From Maribacter algarum (ex Zhang et al. 2020) (GTDB lineage Bacteria; Bacteroidota; Bacteroidia; Flavobacteriales; Flavobacteriaceae), in NCBI RefSeq assembly GCF_005885635.1, contig NZ_VATY01000001.1, positions 2,002,492 through 2,066,491 on the forward strand: DNA of 64,000 nucleotides. The letters are read 5' to 3'. This document shows positions 55,772-64,000 of this stretch, one piece after another. Position 1 is the first letter of the stretch, and every line of letters starts with the position of its first letter. The notes beneath the pieces were generated by a model, which was not told the DNA's origin, ran no database searches, and was given only the letters and a program-made list of their open reading frames with translations. The position numbers were made by a program, and so were the translations under genes.

Positions 55772-56305
55772 ATGAAAAAAATACTAGCGTTATTCCTCTT
55801 TTTTGGGTTTTCGATGGTCGGATTAGCTCAAGATTCATACAATTTGTCATCAGAGAGCAAGTTGACCATAGATGGCACTTCCACGGCTCATAGTTGGACA
55901 GTTTCAGCTAACAAAATGGAAGGGAATCTTATGCAACAAAATGAATCTCTAATCGCCATTAATTTCAAGGTTGCCGTCGCTGATATCATTAGTGAACGTG
56001 GTGCTGCTATGGATAAAAAAATGCACGCAGCCTTAAAAAAAGAAGAACACCCTAAAGTGTCCTTTGTATTTGAGCAGCTAAAAAATACATCAACTTTATT
56101 CGGAGCCCTTACAATAGCTGGAATGACAAAAAACGTTGAAATAACTGCTGAAATTGCTTCTGAGGGAAATACTATGAATATCAAAGGAGGAAAAAAAATA
56201 GTTCTTCAAGACTTTGGAATAGAGCCTCCATCCGCTATGTTTGGGCAGATTGTTGTTGGCGATGAAGTAAACATCAAGTTTGATTTGGTTTTCAAAAAAG
56301 GATAA
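55772..56305 (+). CDS. YceI-family periplasmic lipocalin-like protein
   Basis: Start at 55772 gives a clean signal peptide (about residues 1-20, ending GLAQ); an upstream ATG at 55751 overlaps the FGE gene by eight bases and is less likely. The 177-residue product has the YceI pattern: LTIDGTSTAHSW near the mature N-terminus, HPKVSFVFEQL, LTIAGMTKNVEI and FGIEPPSAMFGQIVVGDEV. The family binds polyisoprenoids or similar lipids in a beta-barrel in the periplasm. It lies between the FGE lipoprotein and the cytochrome operon. Role here unknown. Confidence 0.9.
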   Translation: MKKILALFLFFGFSMVGLAQDSYNLSSESKLTIDGTSTAHSWTVSANKMEGNLMQQNESLIAINFKVAVADIISERGAAMDKKMHAALKKEEHPKVSFVFEQLKNTSTLFGALTIAGMTKNVEITAEIASEGNTMNIKGGKKIVLQDFGIEPPSAMFGQIVVGDEVNIKFDLVFKKG

Positions 56306-56406
56306 CTATTGAAATAATCTTTTGGTCATATGGTTTTGCCTCGGATTTTCGGTTTATATATTTAGTATCTTTAATACTGACCAAATGTTCACACATTTAA
56401 GACTCT

Positions 56407-58749
56407 ATGAGGCAAAAACTCACTATCGCAATTGTTCTTTTGTCAGTAACTGCTCTTTTATGGGCATTTAAGTCTGGTGTTTTTGATGGCGCTCCTGATG
56501 ATTATGTCAGCATGAAGATGCCTGATGTAGTCGATTACAACTTCCATATAAAACCTATCCTTTCAGATAATTGTTATACCTGTCATGGTCCCGATGCTAA
56601 TAAGCGCAAAGCGGGTCTGCGACTTGATATAGCAGAGAATGCATATGCAGAGCTGCCAGAAAGTCCAGGAAAGTTTGCTATAGTTCAAGGTAAGCCAAAC
56701 GAAAGTGAAATCTATTCCAACATTGTTTCTGATGACCCCAATGTGTTGATGCCTCCACCAGATTCCCAATTGAAACTGAAATCGCATGAAAAGGAACTTA
56801 TCAAAAAATGGATTAAACAAGGTGGAAAGTTCGAGAAGCATTGGGCTTATATTTCCCCGATAAAAAAAGATATTCCAGCTACCGAAAATTCAAACTGGGG
56901 CAACAACGAGATTGATGGTTTTGTACTCGAAAAGTTAAAGGATAACAACTTAAGACCTTCTGAAAAAGAACCGACTAAGTCCTTGCTGAGGAGAATTAGT
57001 TTAGACTTAACCGGGCTTCCCCCAAAACAGGAAGTAATAGACAAATTGCTAAAGAATGATACCGTAGATATTATTTCTAAAGCAATAGATAAATTTTTAG
57101 CCCTACCAGCTTATGGTGAGCGAATGACGCAGTCATGGTTAGACCTTGCACGTTATGCCGACTCGCATGGATATCAAGATGATAGTTACCGAACGATGTG
57201 GCCATGGCGCGATTGGGTAATCCATGCGTTTAACAAAAACTTGCCTTATGATGAATTCTTGACATGGCAATTGGCCGGTGATTTGCTACCCAATGCTACG
57301 AAGGAACAAATATTGGCCACAGGTTTTAATCGAAATCATCCGATTACCCAAGAAGGTGGGGTCATACAGGAAGAATATCGTACAAATTACGTATTGGACC
57401 GGACAAACACATTAGGCAAAGGGATTCTCGGACTTACCCTCGAATGTGCTCGTTGTCATGACCATAAGTATGACGCCATTTCACAAAAAAACTATTTTGA
57501 ATTTTTCTCTTTTTTCAATTATGTGGATGAACAAGGAATTCAAATGGATGCCGTTCAGGCGGCAAATCAGAAGTTCTTTGCTGACCCACCTTTTATTGAA
57601 CTCACATCAAAGGAAACTGAAGGGGTACTAGATTTTGTAAATCTCGAAAAAGGGAAGAAAATCAAAGTAATGGTCATGAACGATTCAGCTCCCAAAACTA
57701 CCTTTATATTAAATCGTGGTGAATATGACCAGCCTACTGATTCTGTTATTCCAAATACACCTGAGATTATATATCCTTTTTCAGAAGAGTTGCCAAAAAA
57801 CAGATTAGGACTGTCAAAATGGGTTACGTCTAAAGAAAATCCGTTAACTGCACGCGTTTTTGTAAATCGCATTTGGGGAATGGTTTTCGGTAGAGGCATA
57901 GTCGAGACAGCTGAAGATTTCGGTGTACAGGGAAGTTTACCAACGCACCCCGAATTGTTAGACTGGCTAGCGGTCGATTTCGTGGAACACGACTGGGATA
58001 TCAAATACCTCCTTAAGAAAATCATGCTTTCGGCAACATATCAGCAAAGTTCTACCTTAAGACCGGAACTCAAGAAAATTGACCCTGAGAATAAGCTTTT
58101 GGCAAGGGCACCTCGCTTTCGAATGAGTGGAGAAATGATTCGAGATTATATATTGGCTACTAGTGGATTGTTGAATCCTGAAATTGGTGGACCAAGTGTT
58201 AAACCTTATCAACCTCCGGGCCTATGGGAGGAAACCAATGCGGGTGGTAATCGTGGTGTTTTGACTACTTATGTTACGGATACGGGTGAGAAGTTATACC
58301 GACGTTCGCTCTACACGCTCTGGAAACGAACTTTGCCACCTGCTAGTATGAGTATTTTTGATGCTCCCACACGGGATTTTTGCGAGGTTCGAAGGCAAAA
58401 AACTAATACTCCCTTGCAGGCACTGGCTCTACAAAATGACATACAAGTTTTGGAGGCAGCACGGGTCTTATCTCAAAGCACTATAGCTTCTGGAATTGAT
58501 GATAATTCCATAGTGAAAAATATTTTTGAACGAATTCTAATACGCTCTCCGAAAGAGAACGAGTTATTAATGCTAGATAAGTATTACCATGATGAGCTCG
58601 AACAGTTTTCAATGAATATAGAGGATGCGAAAGATTTAGCCTCTCTGGGTGAATATAAACAATTAGGTGTTGATCCATCCAAAACAGCCGCGTTGATGCT
58701 TACAGCACAAGTCATTTATAATCTCGATGAAACCATAACAAAAGAATAA
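56407..58749 (+). CDS. PSD1 and planctomycete cytochrome c domain protein (DUF1549/DUF1553)
   Basis: A 780-residue exported protein with an N-terminal hydrophobic segment (about residues 4-21). The planctomycete cytochrome c domain has heme motif CYTCH near residue 57 and a likely distal Met in VLMPPPDS. DUF1549/PSD1 follows (about 160-390, with RISLDLTGLPP, CARCHDHKYD, a second CxxCH at CARCH) and DUF1553 last (about 450-740, VNRIWGMVFG, RFRMSGEMIRD, TPLQALALQND). It is therefore a probable multi-heme periplasmic protein. The two downstream genes are spaced by two and three bases, so they are one operon. Substrate unknown; the family is typical of Planctomycetes and some Bacteroidota. Confidence 0.92.
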   Translation: MRQKLTIAIVLLSVTALLWAFKSGVFDGAPDDYVSMKMPDVVDYNFHIKPILSDNCYTCHGPDANKRKAGLRLDIAENAYAELPESPGKFAIVQGKPNESEIYSNIVSDDPNVLMPPPDSQLKLKSHEKELIKKWIKQGGKFEKHWAYISPIKKDIPATENSNWGNNEIDGFVLEKLKDNNLRPSEKEPTKSLLRRISLDLTGLPPKQEVIDKLLKNDTVDIISKAIDKFLALPAYGERMTQSWLDLARYADSHGYQDDSYRTMWPWRDWVIHAFNKNLPYDEFLTWQLAGDLLPNATKEQILATGFNRNHPITQEGGVIQEEYRTNYVLDRTNTLGKGILGLTLECARCHDHKYDAISQKNYFEFFSFFNYVDEQGIQMDAVQAANQKFFADPPFIELTSKETEGVLDFVNLEKGKKIKVMVMNDSAPKTTFILNRGEYDQPTDSVIPNTPEIIYPFSEELPKNRLGLSKWVTSKENPLTARVFVNRIWGMVFGRGIVETAEDFGVQGSLPTHPELLDWLAVDFVEHDWDIKYLLKKIMLSATYQQSSTLRPELKKIDPENKLLARAPRFRMSGEMIRDYILATSGLLNPEIGGPSVKPYQPPGLWEETNAGGNRGVLTTYVTDTGEKLYRRSLYTLWKRTLPPASMSIFDAPTRDFCEVRRQKTNTPLQALALQNDIQVLEAARVLSQSTIASGIDDNSIVKNIFERILIRSPKENELLMLDKYYHDELEQFSMNIEDAKDLASLGEYKQLGVDPSKTAALMLTAQVIYNLDETITKE

Positions 58750-58751
58750 TT

Positions 58752-60212
58752 ATGGAAGAGGAAAAAAAGAAATCTGAAAACCCATTAAAAGTAAATAGGA
58801 GACATTTTTTCTCGCAACTTAGTGTTGGTATAGGTTCATTGGCTTTGGGGTCTCTGTTGATTCCTGATTTGTTCAAAAGAGGTACAAATGAAACGACAGG
58901 TCTGCCGCTTTCACTACCACATTTTGCTCCAAAGGCCAAACGGATTATTTACCTCTTTCAAGCCGGTGCACCTTCTCAATTTGAAACTTTTGATTATAAA
59001 CCGATTTTGAGAAAGCGCATGGGAGAAGATTTGCCTGAAAGTATCAGAAAAGGCCAGCGTTTGACCAACATGACTGCAAATCAGGATAAATTTCCTTTAA
59101 TGCCGCCTAAGATTGGTTTCAAACAACATGGTGAAAGTCAAACGTGGATTAGTGACTTTTTCCCTCATATTGCAAAAATCGCAGATGATATTACGGTAAT
59201 CCGCAGTATGCATACCGAAGCAATTAATCATGATCCAGCAATCACCTTTTTTCAAACAGGAAGCCAAATATCAGGCCGCCCCAGCATGGGTTCTTGGATG
59301 AGTTACGGACTTGGAAATGAAAATAAAAATCTTCCATCATTTGTCGTACTGACCTCGAGGGGAAAAGGAAATAGCCAAGGCTTGTATTCTAAATTATGGT
59401 CTAGTGGCTTTTTGGATTCAAAGCACCAGGGAGTTCTATTGCGTTCTGGTAAAGACCCCGTATTGTATTTAAATGACCCAGACGGTATCTCACGTTCGGA
59501 TAAAAGACATTTATTAGACCATGTGTCTTCACTTAACAAATTACATCATGTAGAAACCGGAGATGACGAAATAGAATCGCGCATTGCCCAATACGAAATG
59601 GCGTATCGCATGCAGATGTCGGTTCCTGATGTAATGGATATATCTAAAGAACCACAATCAATTATCGATTTATATGGTGAAGATTGTCAAGTTCCGGGTA
59701 CGTATGCCGCCAATGCTTTGCAAGCACGTAGATTAGCGGAAAATGGTGTTCGTTTTATTCAGCTGTACCACCAAGGCTGGGATCAACATGGCAATTTGCA
59801 TAATGAAATGGCTGGGCAAGCTAAAGATGTTGACCAAGCCTCCGCAGCTTTGGTTATGGATTTAAAACAACGAGGAATGTTGGAAGATACTTTAGTCATC
59901 TGGGGAGGTGAATTTGGGCGAGGAAATTTTGCGCAGGGAAAGTTTGACCCAGAAAACTATGGTCGCGACCATCACCCAAGGGCTTTTAGTATTTGGATGG
60001 CCGGTGGGGGTATCAAACCCGGACTCAATTACGGCAAGACGGATGAATTCGGGTATAATGTTGTAGAGAACCCGGTCCATATTAATGATTTTCATGCTAC
60101 TTTGATGCACCAAATGGGTATCGACCACGAACAGTTGATATATAAATACCAAGGCCGACGTTTTCGATTGACCGATGTGGCCGGTAATGTGGTTAAAGAC
60201 TTACTTGCATAA
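58752..60212 (+). CDS. DUF1501 protein with Tat signal (sulfatase-like fold)
   Basis: A 486-residue protein. The N-terminus has a twin-arginine motif NRRHFFSQL (about residues 15-23) followed by a hydrophobic stretch (LSVGIGSLALGSLL), so export by Tat is likely. The DUF1501 body shows RIIYLFQAGAPSQFETFDYKP, VIRSMHTEAINHDPA, YHQGWDQHGN, VIWGGEFGRG and GRDHHPRAFSIWMAGGG, with His/Asp/Glu residues that look like an alkaline-phosphatase/sulfatase-type metal site. Its partner in other genomes is nearly always a PSD1 protein, as here, where it starts two bases after the PSD1 stop. Reaction unproven. Confidence 0.92.
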   Translation: MEEEKKKSENPLKVNRRHFFSQLSVGIGSLALGSLLIPDLFKRGTNETTGLPLSLPHFAPKAKRIIYLFQAGAPSQFETFDYKPILRKRMGEDLPESIRKGQRLTNMTANQDKFPLMPPKIGFKQHGESQTWISDFFPHIAKIADDITVIRSMHTEAINHDPAITFFQTGSQISGRPSMGSWMSYGLGNENKNLPSFVVLTSRGKGNSQGLYSKLWSSGFLDSKHQGVLLRSGKDPVLYLNDPDGISRSDKRHLLDHVSSLNKLHHVETGDDEIESRIAQYEMAYRMQMSVPDVMDISKEPQSIIDLYGEDCQVPGTYAANALQARRLAENGVRFIQLYHQGWDQHGNLHNEMAGQAKDVDQASAALVMDLKQRGMLEDTLVIWGGEFGRGNFAQGKFDPENYGRDHHPRAFSIWMAGGGIKPGLNYGKTDEFGYNVVENPVHINDFHATLMHQMGIDHEQLIYKYQGRRFRLTDVAGNVVKDLLA

Positions 60213-60215
60213 TTT

Positions 60216-61646
60216 ATGACCGACTCAAATAACTCGCGGTGGGTAGATTATGTGATTTTCGGCCTTTCCATCTTTCTTATTTTTTGTCTGATTTTTGAAT
60301 CTTACATTGAATTACCAAATCTTGTGGCTTGGTTGGGGCGATGGCATCCAGTAGTACTACATTTTCCCATTGTACTTCTTTTGATTGCTGTTTTTTTGGG
60401 ATTGACAGGAAAAACGATTCCCAAATTGTTATTAACCATTGCTACAATTGCGGCTTTGATTACCGCTATTTCAGGTTTTTTCCTTGGAACAGAAACCAGC
60501 ACAAAAGGCGATTTACTTTTTTGGCACCAATGGTTAGGAGGAGGAACGGCAATTTTGGCTGTTATCTGGTATTGGTTGCATGCTTCCGATTTAGGAGGGA
60601 AAATCTATACCAAAGCTCTTCAAGTTGCCTTAGCTATAATAATCGGTTTCACGGGACACTATGGGGGAATGGTAACCCATGGGGAAGAATTTTTGGCGCT
60701 TCCTACTGAGAAGAGACAAGAGGAAATTCCTGAAAACCCATTGATTTATAAAGATATAGTAGCAAGAATTCTTGATGAATCATGTGTAAATTGTCATAAT
60801 CCAAATAAACAGAAAGGGGAATTACTGATGACCAGTTTATCCCAACTTTTAAAAGGAGGTGAAAGTGGTGCGACAATTATTCCTGGGAATTCTGAGGAAA
60901 GCGAATTGATTCAGAGGTTGCATCTTCCAGTTTCAGATGAAAAACATATGCCCCCTGAGGGAGAAAAGAATCTTACCGAAAATGAAATTCAAATCTTAGA
61001 ACGATGGATAGCCCTTGGTGCTTCGGATACTTTACGGTTTAGTCATTTAGATAATGATGAACCCCTTGCAGCACTTATTGAGAAATTTAAAAAGCCGGAT
61101 GAACTGAGAACTTGGGCAGAATTGCCTGCCGTAGCCGATACAACCATTGCGAGGCTTAGTTCTGACTATTTGACAATTAAAAGATTAGCGGGCAATGTTG
61201 ACGCATTAAGTATCAATATGTATAAACCGCCCGAGTATCATTCAGATTTAGTAACGAAATTGAAGTCAATTGCCCAAAATATCATAGAGATGGATGTGAG
61301 CGGATTACCGATAAGTCAGGTTGAAATGGGTCAAATTGCTGCCTTTGAAAACCTGGAGTGGCTTGAGATTGATGGAACTCCAATTACCGATGCTGAGACA
61401 GATACTTTGAAGGTGCTCTCCAAACTAAGAACCTTAAAAATATATGACACCCAGATCGGTGATAATACTCTATCCGTTATCCGGAATATGGGAGATCTGG
61501 AACAGATTTATTTATGGAAAACGGAAGTTACTGAAGAGGCACTTCAACAGTTAAGAATAGCCAATCCGTCCTTACAAATCAATACAGGTATTGACCCAGA
61601 AATACAGGCTTCGTTTGCCAAGAAAGATTCTGTTTCGAAAAACTGA
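60216..61646 (+). CDS. Membrane c-type cytochrome (DUF2231-like + planctomycete cytochrome c)
   Basis: A 476-residue protein. Four hydrophobic helices lie in the N-terminal quarter (about residues 12-30, 42-62, 66-88 and 100-150) of DUF2231 type, including HPVVLHFPIVLLL. A periplasmic cytochrome c domain has heme motif CVNCH (about residue 191) with a likely Met ligand in DEKHMPPEGE. A C-terminal leucine-rich-like segment follows (about 360-450). It would anchor the exported PSD1/DUF1501 pair to the electron-transport chain (inference). It starts three bases after the DUF1501 stop and precedes the SDR by 27 bases. Confidence 0.88.
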   Translation: MTDSNNSRWVDYVIFGLSIFLIFCLIFESYIELPNLVAWLGRWHPVVLHFPIVLLLIAVFLGLTGKTIPKLLLTIATIAALITAISGFFLGTETSTKGDLLFWHQWLGGGTAILAVIWYWLHASDLGGKIYTKALQVALAIIIGFTGHYGGMVTHGEEFLALPTEKRQEEIPENPLIYKDIVARILDESCVNCHNPNKQKGELLMTSLSQLLKGGESGATIIPGNSEESELIQRLHLPVSDEKHMPPEGEKNLTENEIQILERWIALGASDTLRFSHLDNDEPLAALIEKFKKPDELRTWAELPAVADTTIARLSSDYLTIKRLAGNVDALSINMYKPPEYHSDLVTKLKSIAQNIIEMDVSGLPISQVEMGQIAAFENLEWLEIDGTPITDAETDTLKVLSKLRTLKIYDTQIGDNTLSVIRNMGDLEQIYLWKTEVTEEALQQLRIANPSLQINTGIDPEIQASFAKKDSVSKN

Positions 61647-61673
61647 ACTATATTTAAGTGAAATTGCCAATCA

Positions 61674-62450
61674 ATGAAATTTAATCTTCAAGGAAAATCA
61701 GCGATAGTTACTGGGGGGGGTAGTGGAATAGGGCGAGCTATTTCGGTCGCTTTGGCAGGCAACGGCGCCAAGGTTCATGTTTTCGAACTTAATGAAGAAT
61801 CCGCTTCTGAGGTAATTAAAAAGATTCAAAATGAAGGAGGTTTGGCAGAGGCACACGCTTGCAATGTTACAATTCATGAACAGGTGCTTCAAAACGTCGC
61901 TGAAATTGGAGAAGGGAAACCCATCGATATATTAATTAATAATGCAGGTATTGCCCACATCGGCAATGTCGAGAAAACAACAGAGGCGGACTTGGATAGA
62001 ATTTATAGCGTAAATGTAAAAGGCGTATACAATTGTATTCATGCCGTAATTCCTTTCATGAAGGAAAAAGGAGGCGTAATCCTTAATATGGCATCTATAG
62101 CCGCAACGGTAGGCATCAAAGATAGATTTGCCTATTCAATGTCCAAAGGCGCTTCACTCACAATGATGTATTCCGTGGCAAAAGATTATTTGGACTATGG
62201 AATACGCTGTAATAGTATCTCACCTGCAAGAATTCATACACCTTTCGTGGATGGGTATCTAAAAAATAATTTTCCTGATTCAACAAAGGAAAAGTTTAAG
62301 GAGCTTTCTCAAACACAACCTATTGGGCGTATGGGAAAACCCAACGAGGTTGCCAATTTGGCACTTTATCTTTGCTCAGACGAAGCCTCATTCATTACGG
62401 GAACGGATTTCCCTATTGATGGAGGATTCATTAAGTTAAACGGAGATTAA
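61674..62450 (+). CDS. Short-chain dehydrogenase/reductase, 2-keto-3-deoxy-L-fuconate dehydrogenase-like
   Basis: A 258-residue NAD(P)-dependent SDR: cofactor motif TGGGSGIG (residues 14-21), NNAG near residue 87, catalytic YSMSK (Tyr/Lys about 154/158), and a C-terminal TGTDFPIDGGF. It resembles the dehydrogenase of L-fucose/L-rhamnose-type deoxysugar catabolism, and the next gene is an FAH-family hydrolase, the usual partner in that route; this is pathway inference. The TGGGSGIG codons contain a run of eight G's (61713-61720), unusual in this AT-rich genome. Cytoplasmic. Confidence 0.85.
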   Translation: MKFNLQGKSAIVTGGGSGIGRAISVALAGNGAKVHVFELNEESASEVIKKIQNEGGLAEAHACNVTIHEQVLQNVAEIGEGKPIDILINNAGIAHIGNVEKTTEADLDRIYSVNVKGVYNCIHAVIPFMKEKGGVILNMASIAATVGIKDRFAYSMSKGASLTMMYSVAKDYLDYGIRCNSISPARIHTPFVDGYLKNNFPDSTKEKFKELSQTQPIGRMGKPNEVANLALYLCSDEASFITGTDFPIDGGFIKLNGD

Positions 62451-62460
62451 AAATAATAGG

Positions 62461-63321
62461 ATGAAGCTAATACGATTTGGAGATATAGGCAGTGAGAAAC
62501 CAGGAGTGCAATTGGAAGATGGCACACGTCTGGATGTGACTGGCTTTGGACAAAATTACGATGAAAATTTCTTTGGAGGTGATAGTTTGGAGAGACTGCA
62601 AAACTGGTTGAACGCGAACAAGGATAATTGTCCTAAAGTAGATGAAAACACCCGTTTGGGAGCTCCTCTTTGTCGGCCGTCTAAAATTGTATGTATTGGA
62701 TTGAACTATGCCAAACATGCAGAGGAAGCGGGTATGGCAATTCCGAAAGAACCTGTACTTTTTTTCAAAGCAACCTCAGCAATAGTTGGCCCTAATGATG
62801 ACGTGGTTATTCCAAAAGGAAGCACTAAAACGGATTGGGAAGTTGAATTAGCCGTAGTAATTGGTAAAAAGGCTTCCTATGTGTCCGAGTCAGAGGCCAT
62901 GAATCATGTGGCAGGGTATGTGTTGCATAATGATTATAGCGAACGGGAATTTCAAATAGAACGTGAAGGGCAGTGGGTAAAGGGAAAAAGCTGTGATACA
63001 TTCGCGCCTTTGGGTCCTTTTATTGCTACCAAGGATGAAATTACAGACCCTCACAATCTAAATTTATGGCTAAATGTGAATGGAGAACAATTACAGAACA
63101 GTAATACTTCCGATTTTGTCTTTAATATTCCAGAATCAATTAGCTATATCAGTCAATTTATGACTTTGCTTCCAGGAGATATAATTTCTACTGGAACGCC
63201 ATTTGGTGTAGGTCTAGGATTTAACCCACCTCGTTATCTAAAACCCGGTGATGAGGTTGAGTTGGGAATTGAAGGATTAGGAACTTCGAGGCAAGTGGCA
63301 AGGGCTTTTAAATTAGATTGA
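62461..63321 (+). CDS. Fumarylacetoacetate hydrolase family protein, deoxysugar-type
   Basis: A 286-residue enzyme with an N-terminal cap (about 1-70) and the FAH fold. Blocks are KIVCIGLNYAKHAEEAG, DWEVELAVVIG (metal-binding Glu pair), HNDYSERE (Asp) and ISTGTPFGVG. Family members cleave C-C bonds in 2,4-diketo-acids such as 2,4-diketo-3-deoxy-L-fuconate. Ten bases after the SDR, it would complete a two-step oxidation/cleavage of a deoxysugar acid (inference). It is the last gene before tRNA-Arg; no terminator was seen directly after it. Confidence 0.88.
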   Translation: MKLIRFGDIGSEKPGVQLEDGTRLDVTGFGQNYDENFFGGDSLERLQNWLNANKDNCPKVDENTRLGAPLCRPSKIVCIGLNYAKHAEEAGMAIPKEPVLFFKATSAIVGPNDDVVIPKGSTKTDWEVELAVVIGKKASYVSESEAMNHVAGYVLHNDYSEREFQIEREGQWVKGKSCDTFAPLGPFIATKDEITDPHNLNLWLNVNGEQLQNSNTSDFVFNIPESISYISQFMTLLPGDIISTGTPFGVGLGFNPPRYLKPGDEVELGIEGLGTSRQVARAFKLD

Positions 63322-63373
63322 ATTCTATTAAATTTTTGATGGTTTTTAGAGTAGCAGAAACTAGAATTTTTAG

Positions 63374-63381
63374 TAAGTTTG
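63374..63381 (+). promoter_or_regulatory. -7 box upstream of tRNA-Arg
   Basis: TAAGTTTG matches TAnnTTTG and lies 21 bases before the mature tRNA start, giving a short 5' leader. No -33 TTTG at the usual distance. Confidence 0.42.
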
Positions 63382-63401
63382 CACCCACATTTGAAAAAAA
63401 C

Positions 63402-63475
<74 letters not shown>

Positions 63476-63490
63476 CTAGTATACTTAAGG

Positions 63491-63516
63491 TCTCAGAGGA
63501 TATGGTACTTCTGAGG
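63491..63516 (+). terminator. Terminator downstream of tRNA-Arg
   Basis: A 7-base-pair stem with one G-U pair (CTCAGAG with TTCTGAG, about 10-base loop) is followed by GCTTTTTATTT. Confidence 0.6.
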
Positions 63517-63522
63517 CTTTTT

Positions 63523-63568
63523 ATTTGCAAACAATTTGCAAACACCTTAATTTTTAACAATTTTTAAC
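63523..63568. repeat. Two adjacent short tandem repeats 48 bases after tRNA-Arg
   Basis: ATTTGCAAACA occurs twice in tandem (63523-63533, 63534-63544), and AATTTTTAAC occurs twice in tandem (63549-63558, 63559-63568). Paired direct repeats of about one helical turn next to a tRNA 3' end resemble arm-type sites of tyrosine integrases, but no integrase gene is in view. Confidence 0.6.
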
Positions 63569-63662
63569 ATAAATTAAATCAGTACTTAATCGTGAGCAGA
63601 CAAAGGGAAGTTTCGTACTACAAACCCAAATCTTACCATAACTTACCTTGCGCCGGAACCTG

Positions 63663-63710
63663 TCTCGATTTTATAGCGTCCCGATAGGTAAGCGTTAATT
63701 AAAATCGAGA
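63663..63710. repeat. Inverted repeat in gene-free tail
   Basis: Arms 63663-63673 and 63700-63710 (TCTCGATTTTA) are perfectly complementary over 11 bases around a 26-base loop, with no T-run. It may be an RNA fold or protein-binding palindrome; function unknown. Confidence 0.45.
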
Positions 63711-64000
63711 TAGGGCGTAAATCGTTATATCCCCTATTTATTTCTTGTTGCAATTCACAATTTGATCTGTTTCTTAAATTACTACTGATTTTCAGTTTTT
63801 CTTAAACATACCTAATACTCTCCTTCTTAGAGTGATAACCCATACTATTTTTGTTTCAATTTGACATCACGTCTAATTTGAAGTTGAGCGGCAATTCAAG
63901 ATGTGTCATTGTCATGACAATCTTGCTTTTTCTCCCGAAGGTCCTTTAGATTAAAGGCCCTTGGTCGCAAAAGTTAAAGACATATGTTGATAATGATTCA

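Larger units (their letters stand above)
63476..64000. other. Gene-free region downstream of tRNA-Arg
   Basis: No ORF above 60 codons is supported on either strand apart from one antisense to the tRNA. The stretch contains the tRNA terminator, two short tandem repeats at 63523-63568 and an inverted repeat at 63663-63710. The window ends before a next gene, so an adjacent integrated element or untranslated leader cannot be judged. Confidence 0.7.

Overview
The window looks like the chromosome of a marine, gliding member of the Flavobacteriaceae (Bacteroidota). The evidence is the complete gldK-gldL-gldM-gldN block of the type IX secretion/gliding machinery, AT-rich DNA, weak Shine-Dalgarno sequences, promoters of the Bacteroidota type (TTTG, about 21 bases, TAnnTTTG), many SPII lipoproteins, an arginase-like gene between topA and gldK, and a tRNA with no encoded CCA. 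I infer family level only; genus cannot be fixed from the sequence alone.

Layout. 1-4.8 kb: 3' part of a DPP-IV-like peptidase and a POT peptide transporter, convergent with comEC. 4.8-7.8 kb (minus): surE, a small membrane protein, lpxB, an NlpC/P60 lipoprotein and comEC. 8-12.2 kb: a Prc-like protease, the msrB-msrA pair and a membrane-anchored DNA/RNA endonuclease. 12.2-19.6 kb (minus): purH followed by the rod-shape operon mreB-mreC-mreD-mrdA-rodA. 19.7-26.3 kb: a GAF-type free methionine sulfoxide reductase-like gene, then a plus-strand metal-handling cluster (HYC_CC_PP protein, HMA-MauE-like fusion, TonB-dependent receptor, secreted HMA protein, CC-motif outer-membrane protein, DUF3179 lipoprotein). 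26.4-33.3 kb (minus): miaB, a sigma-54 activator, lptE, a TPR-like protein, secG, groS and groL. 33.4-37.9 kb: an LVIVD-repeat lipoprotein convergent with a large BNR/sortilin-like exported protein. 38.1-50.4 kb: topA, a degenerate ureohydrolase, gldKLMN, a DAO-type oxidoreductase, DUF983 and an ABC-F protein. 50.6-53.5 kb: three tandem secreted LRR paralogues. 53.6-56.3 kb: CPXCG protein, head-GIN (DUF2807) protein, an FGE-domain lipoprotein and a YceI protein. 56.4-63.3 kb: an operon-like set of planctomycete-type genes (PSD1 cytochrome/DUF1549/DUF1553, Tat-exported DUF1501, membrane cytochrome) followed by an SDR and an FAH-family hydrolase. 63.4-64 kb: tRNA-Arg(TCT) and about 0.5 kb without genes, with short tandem and inverted repeats.

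How the parts work together. Most of the window is conserved housekeeping (cell shape, envelope, protein folding, gliding secretion). The accessory systems most worth attention are the 20-26 kb putative copper/metal cluster, which carries an inverted-repeat element and a hairpin enclosing a start codon; the 56-63 kb cytochrome/DUF1501/SDR/FAH cluster; and the LRR trio with a shared C-terminal tail. No CRISPR array, rRNA, prophage or transposase gene was seen. Two related copies of a REP-like palindromic repeat occur, one of them between groS and groL. Several convergent gene pairs carry their terminator hairpin inside the 3' coding end of one partner.
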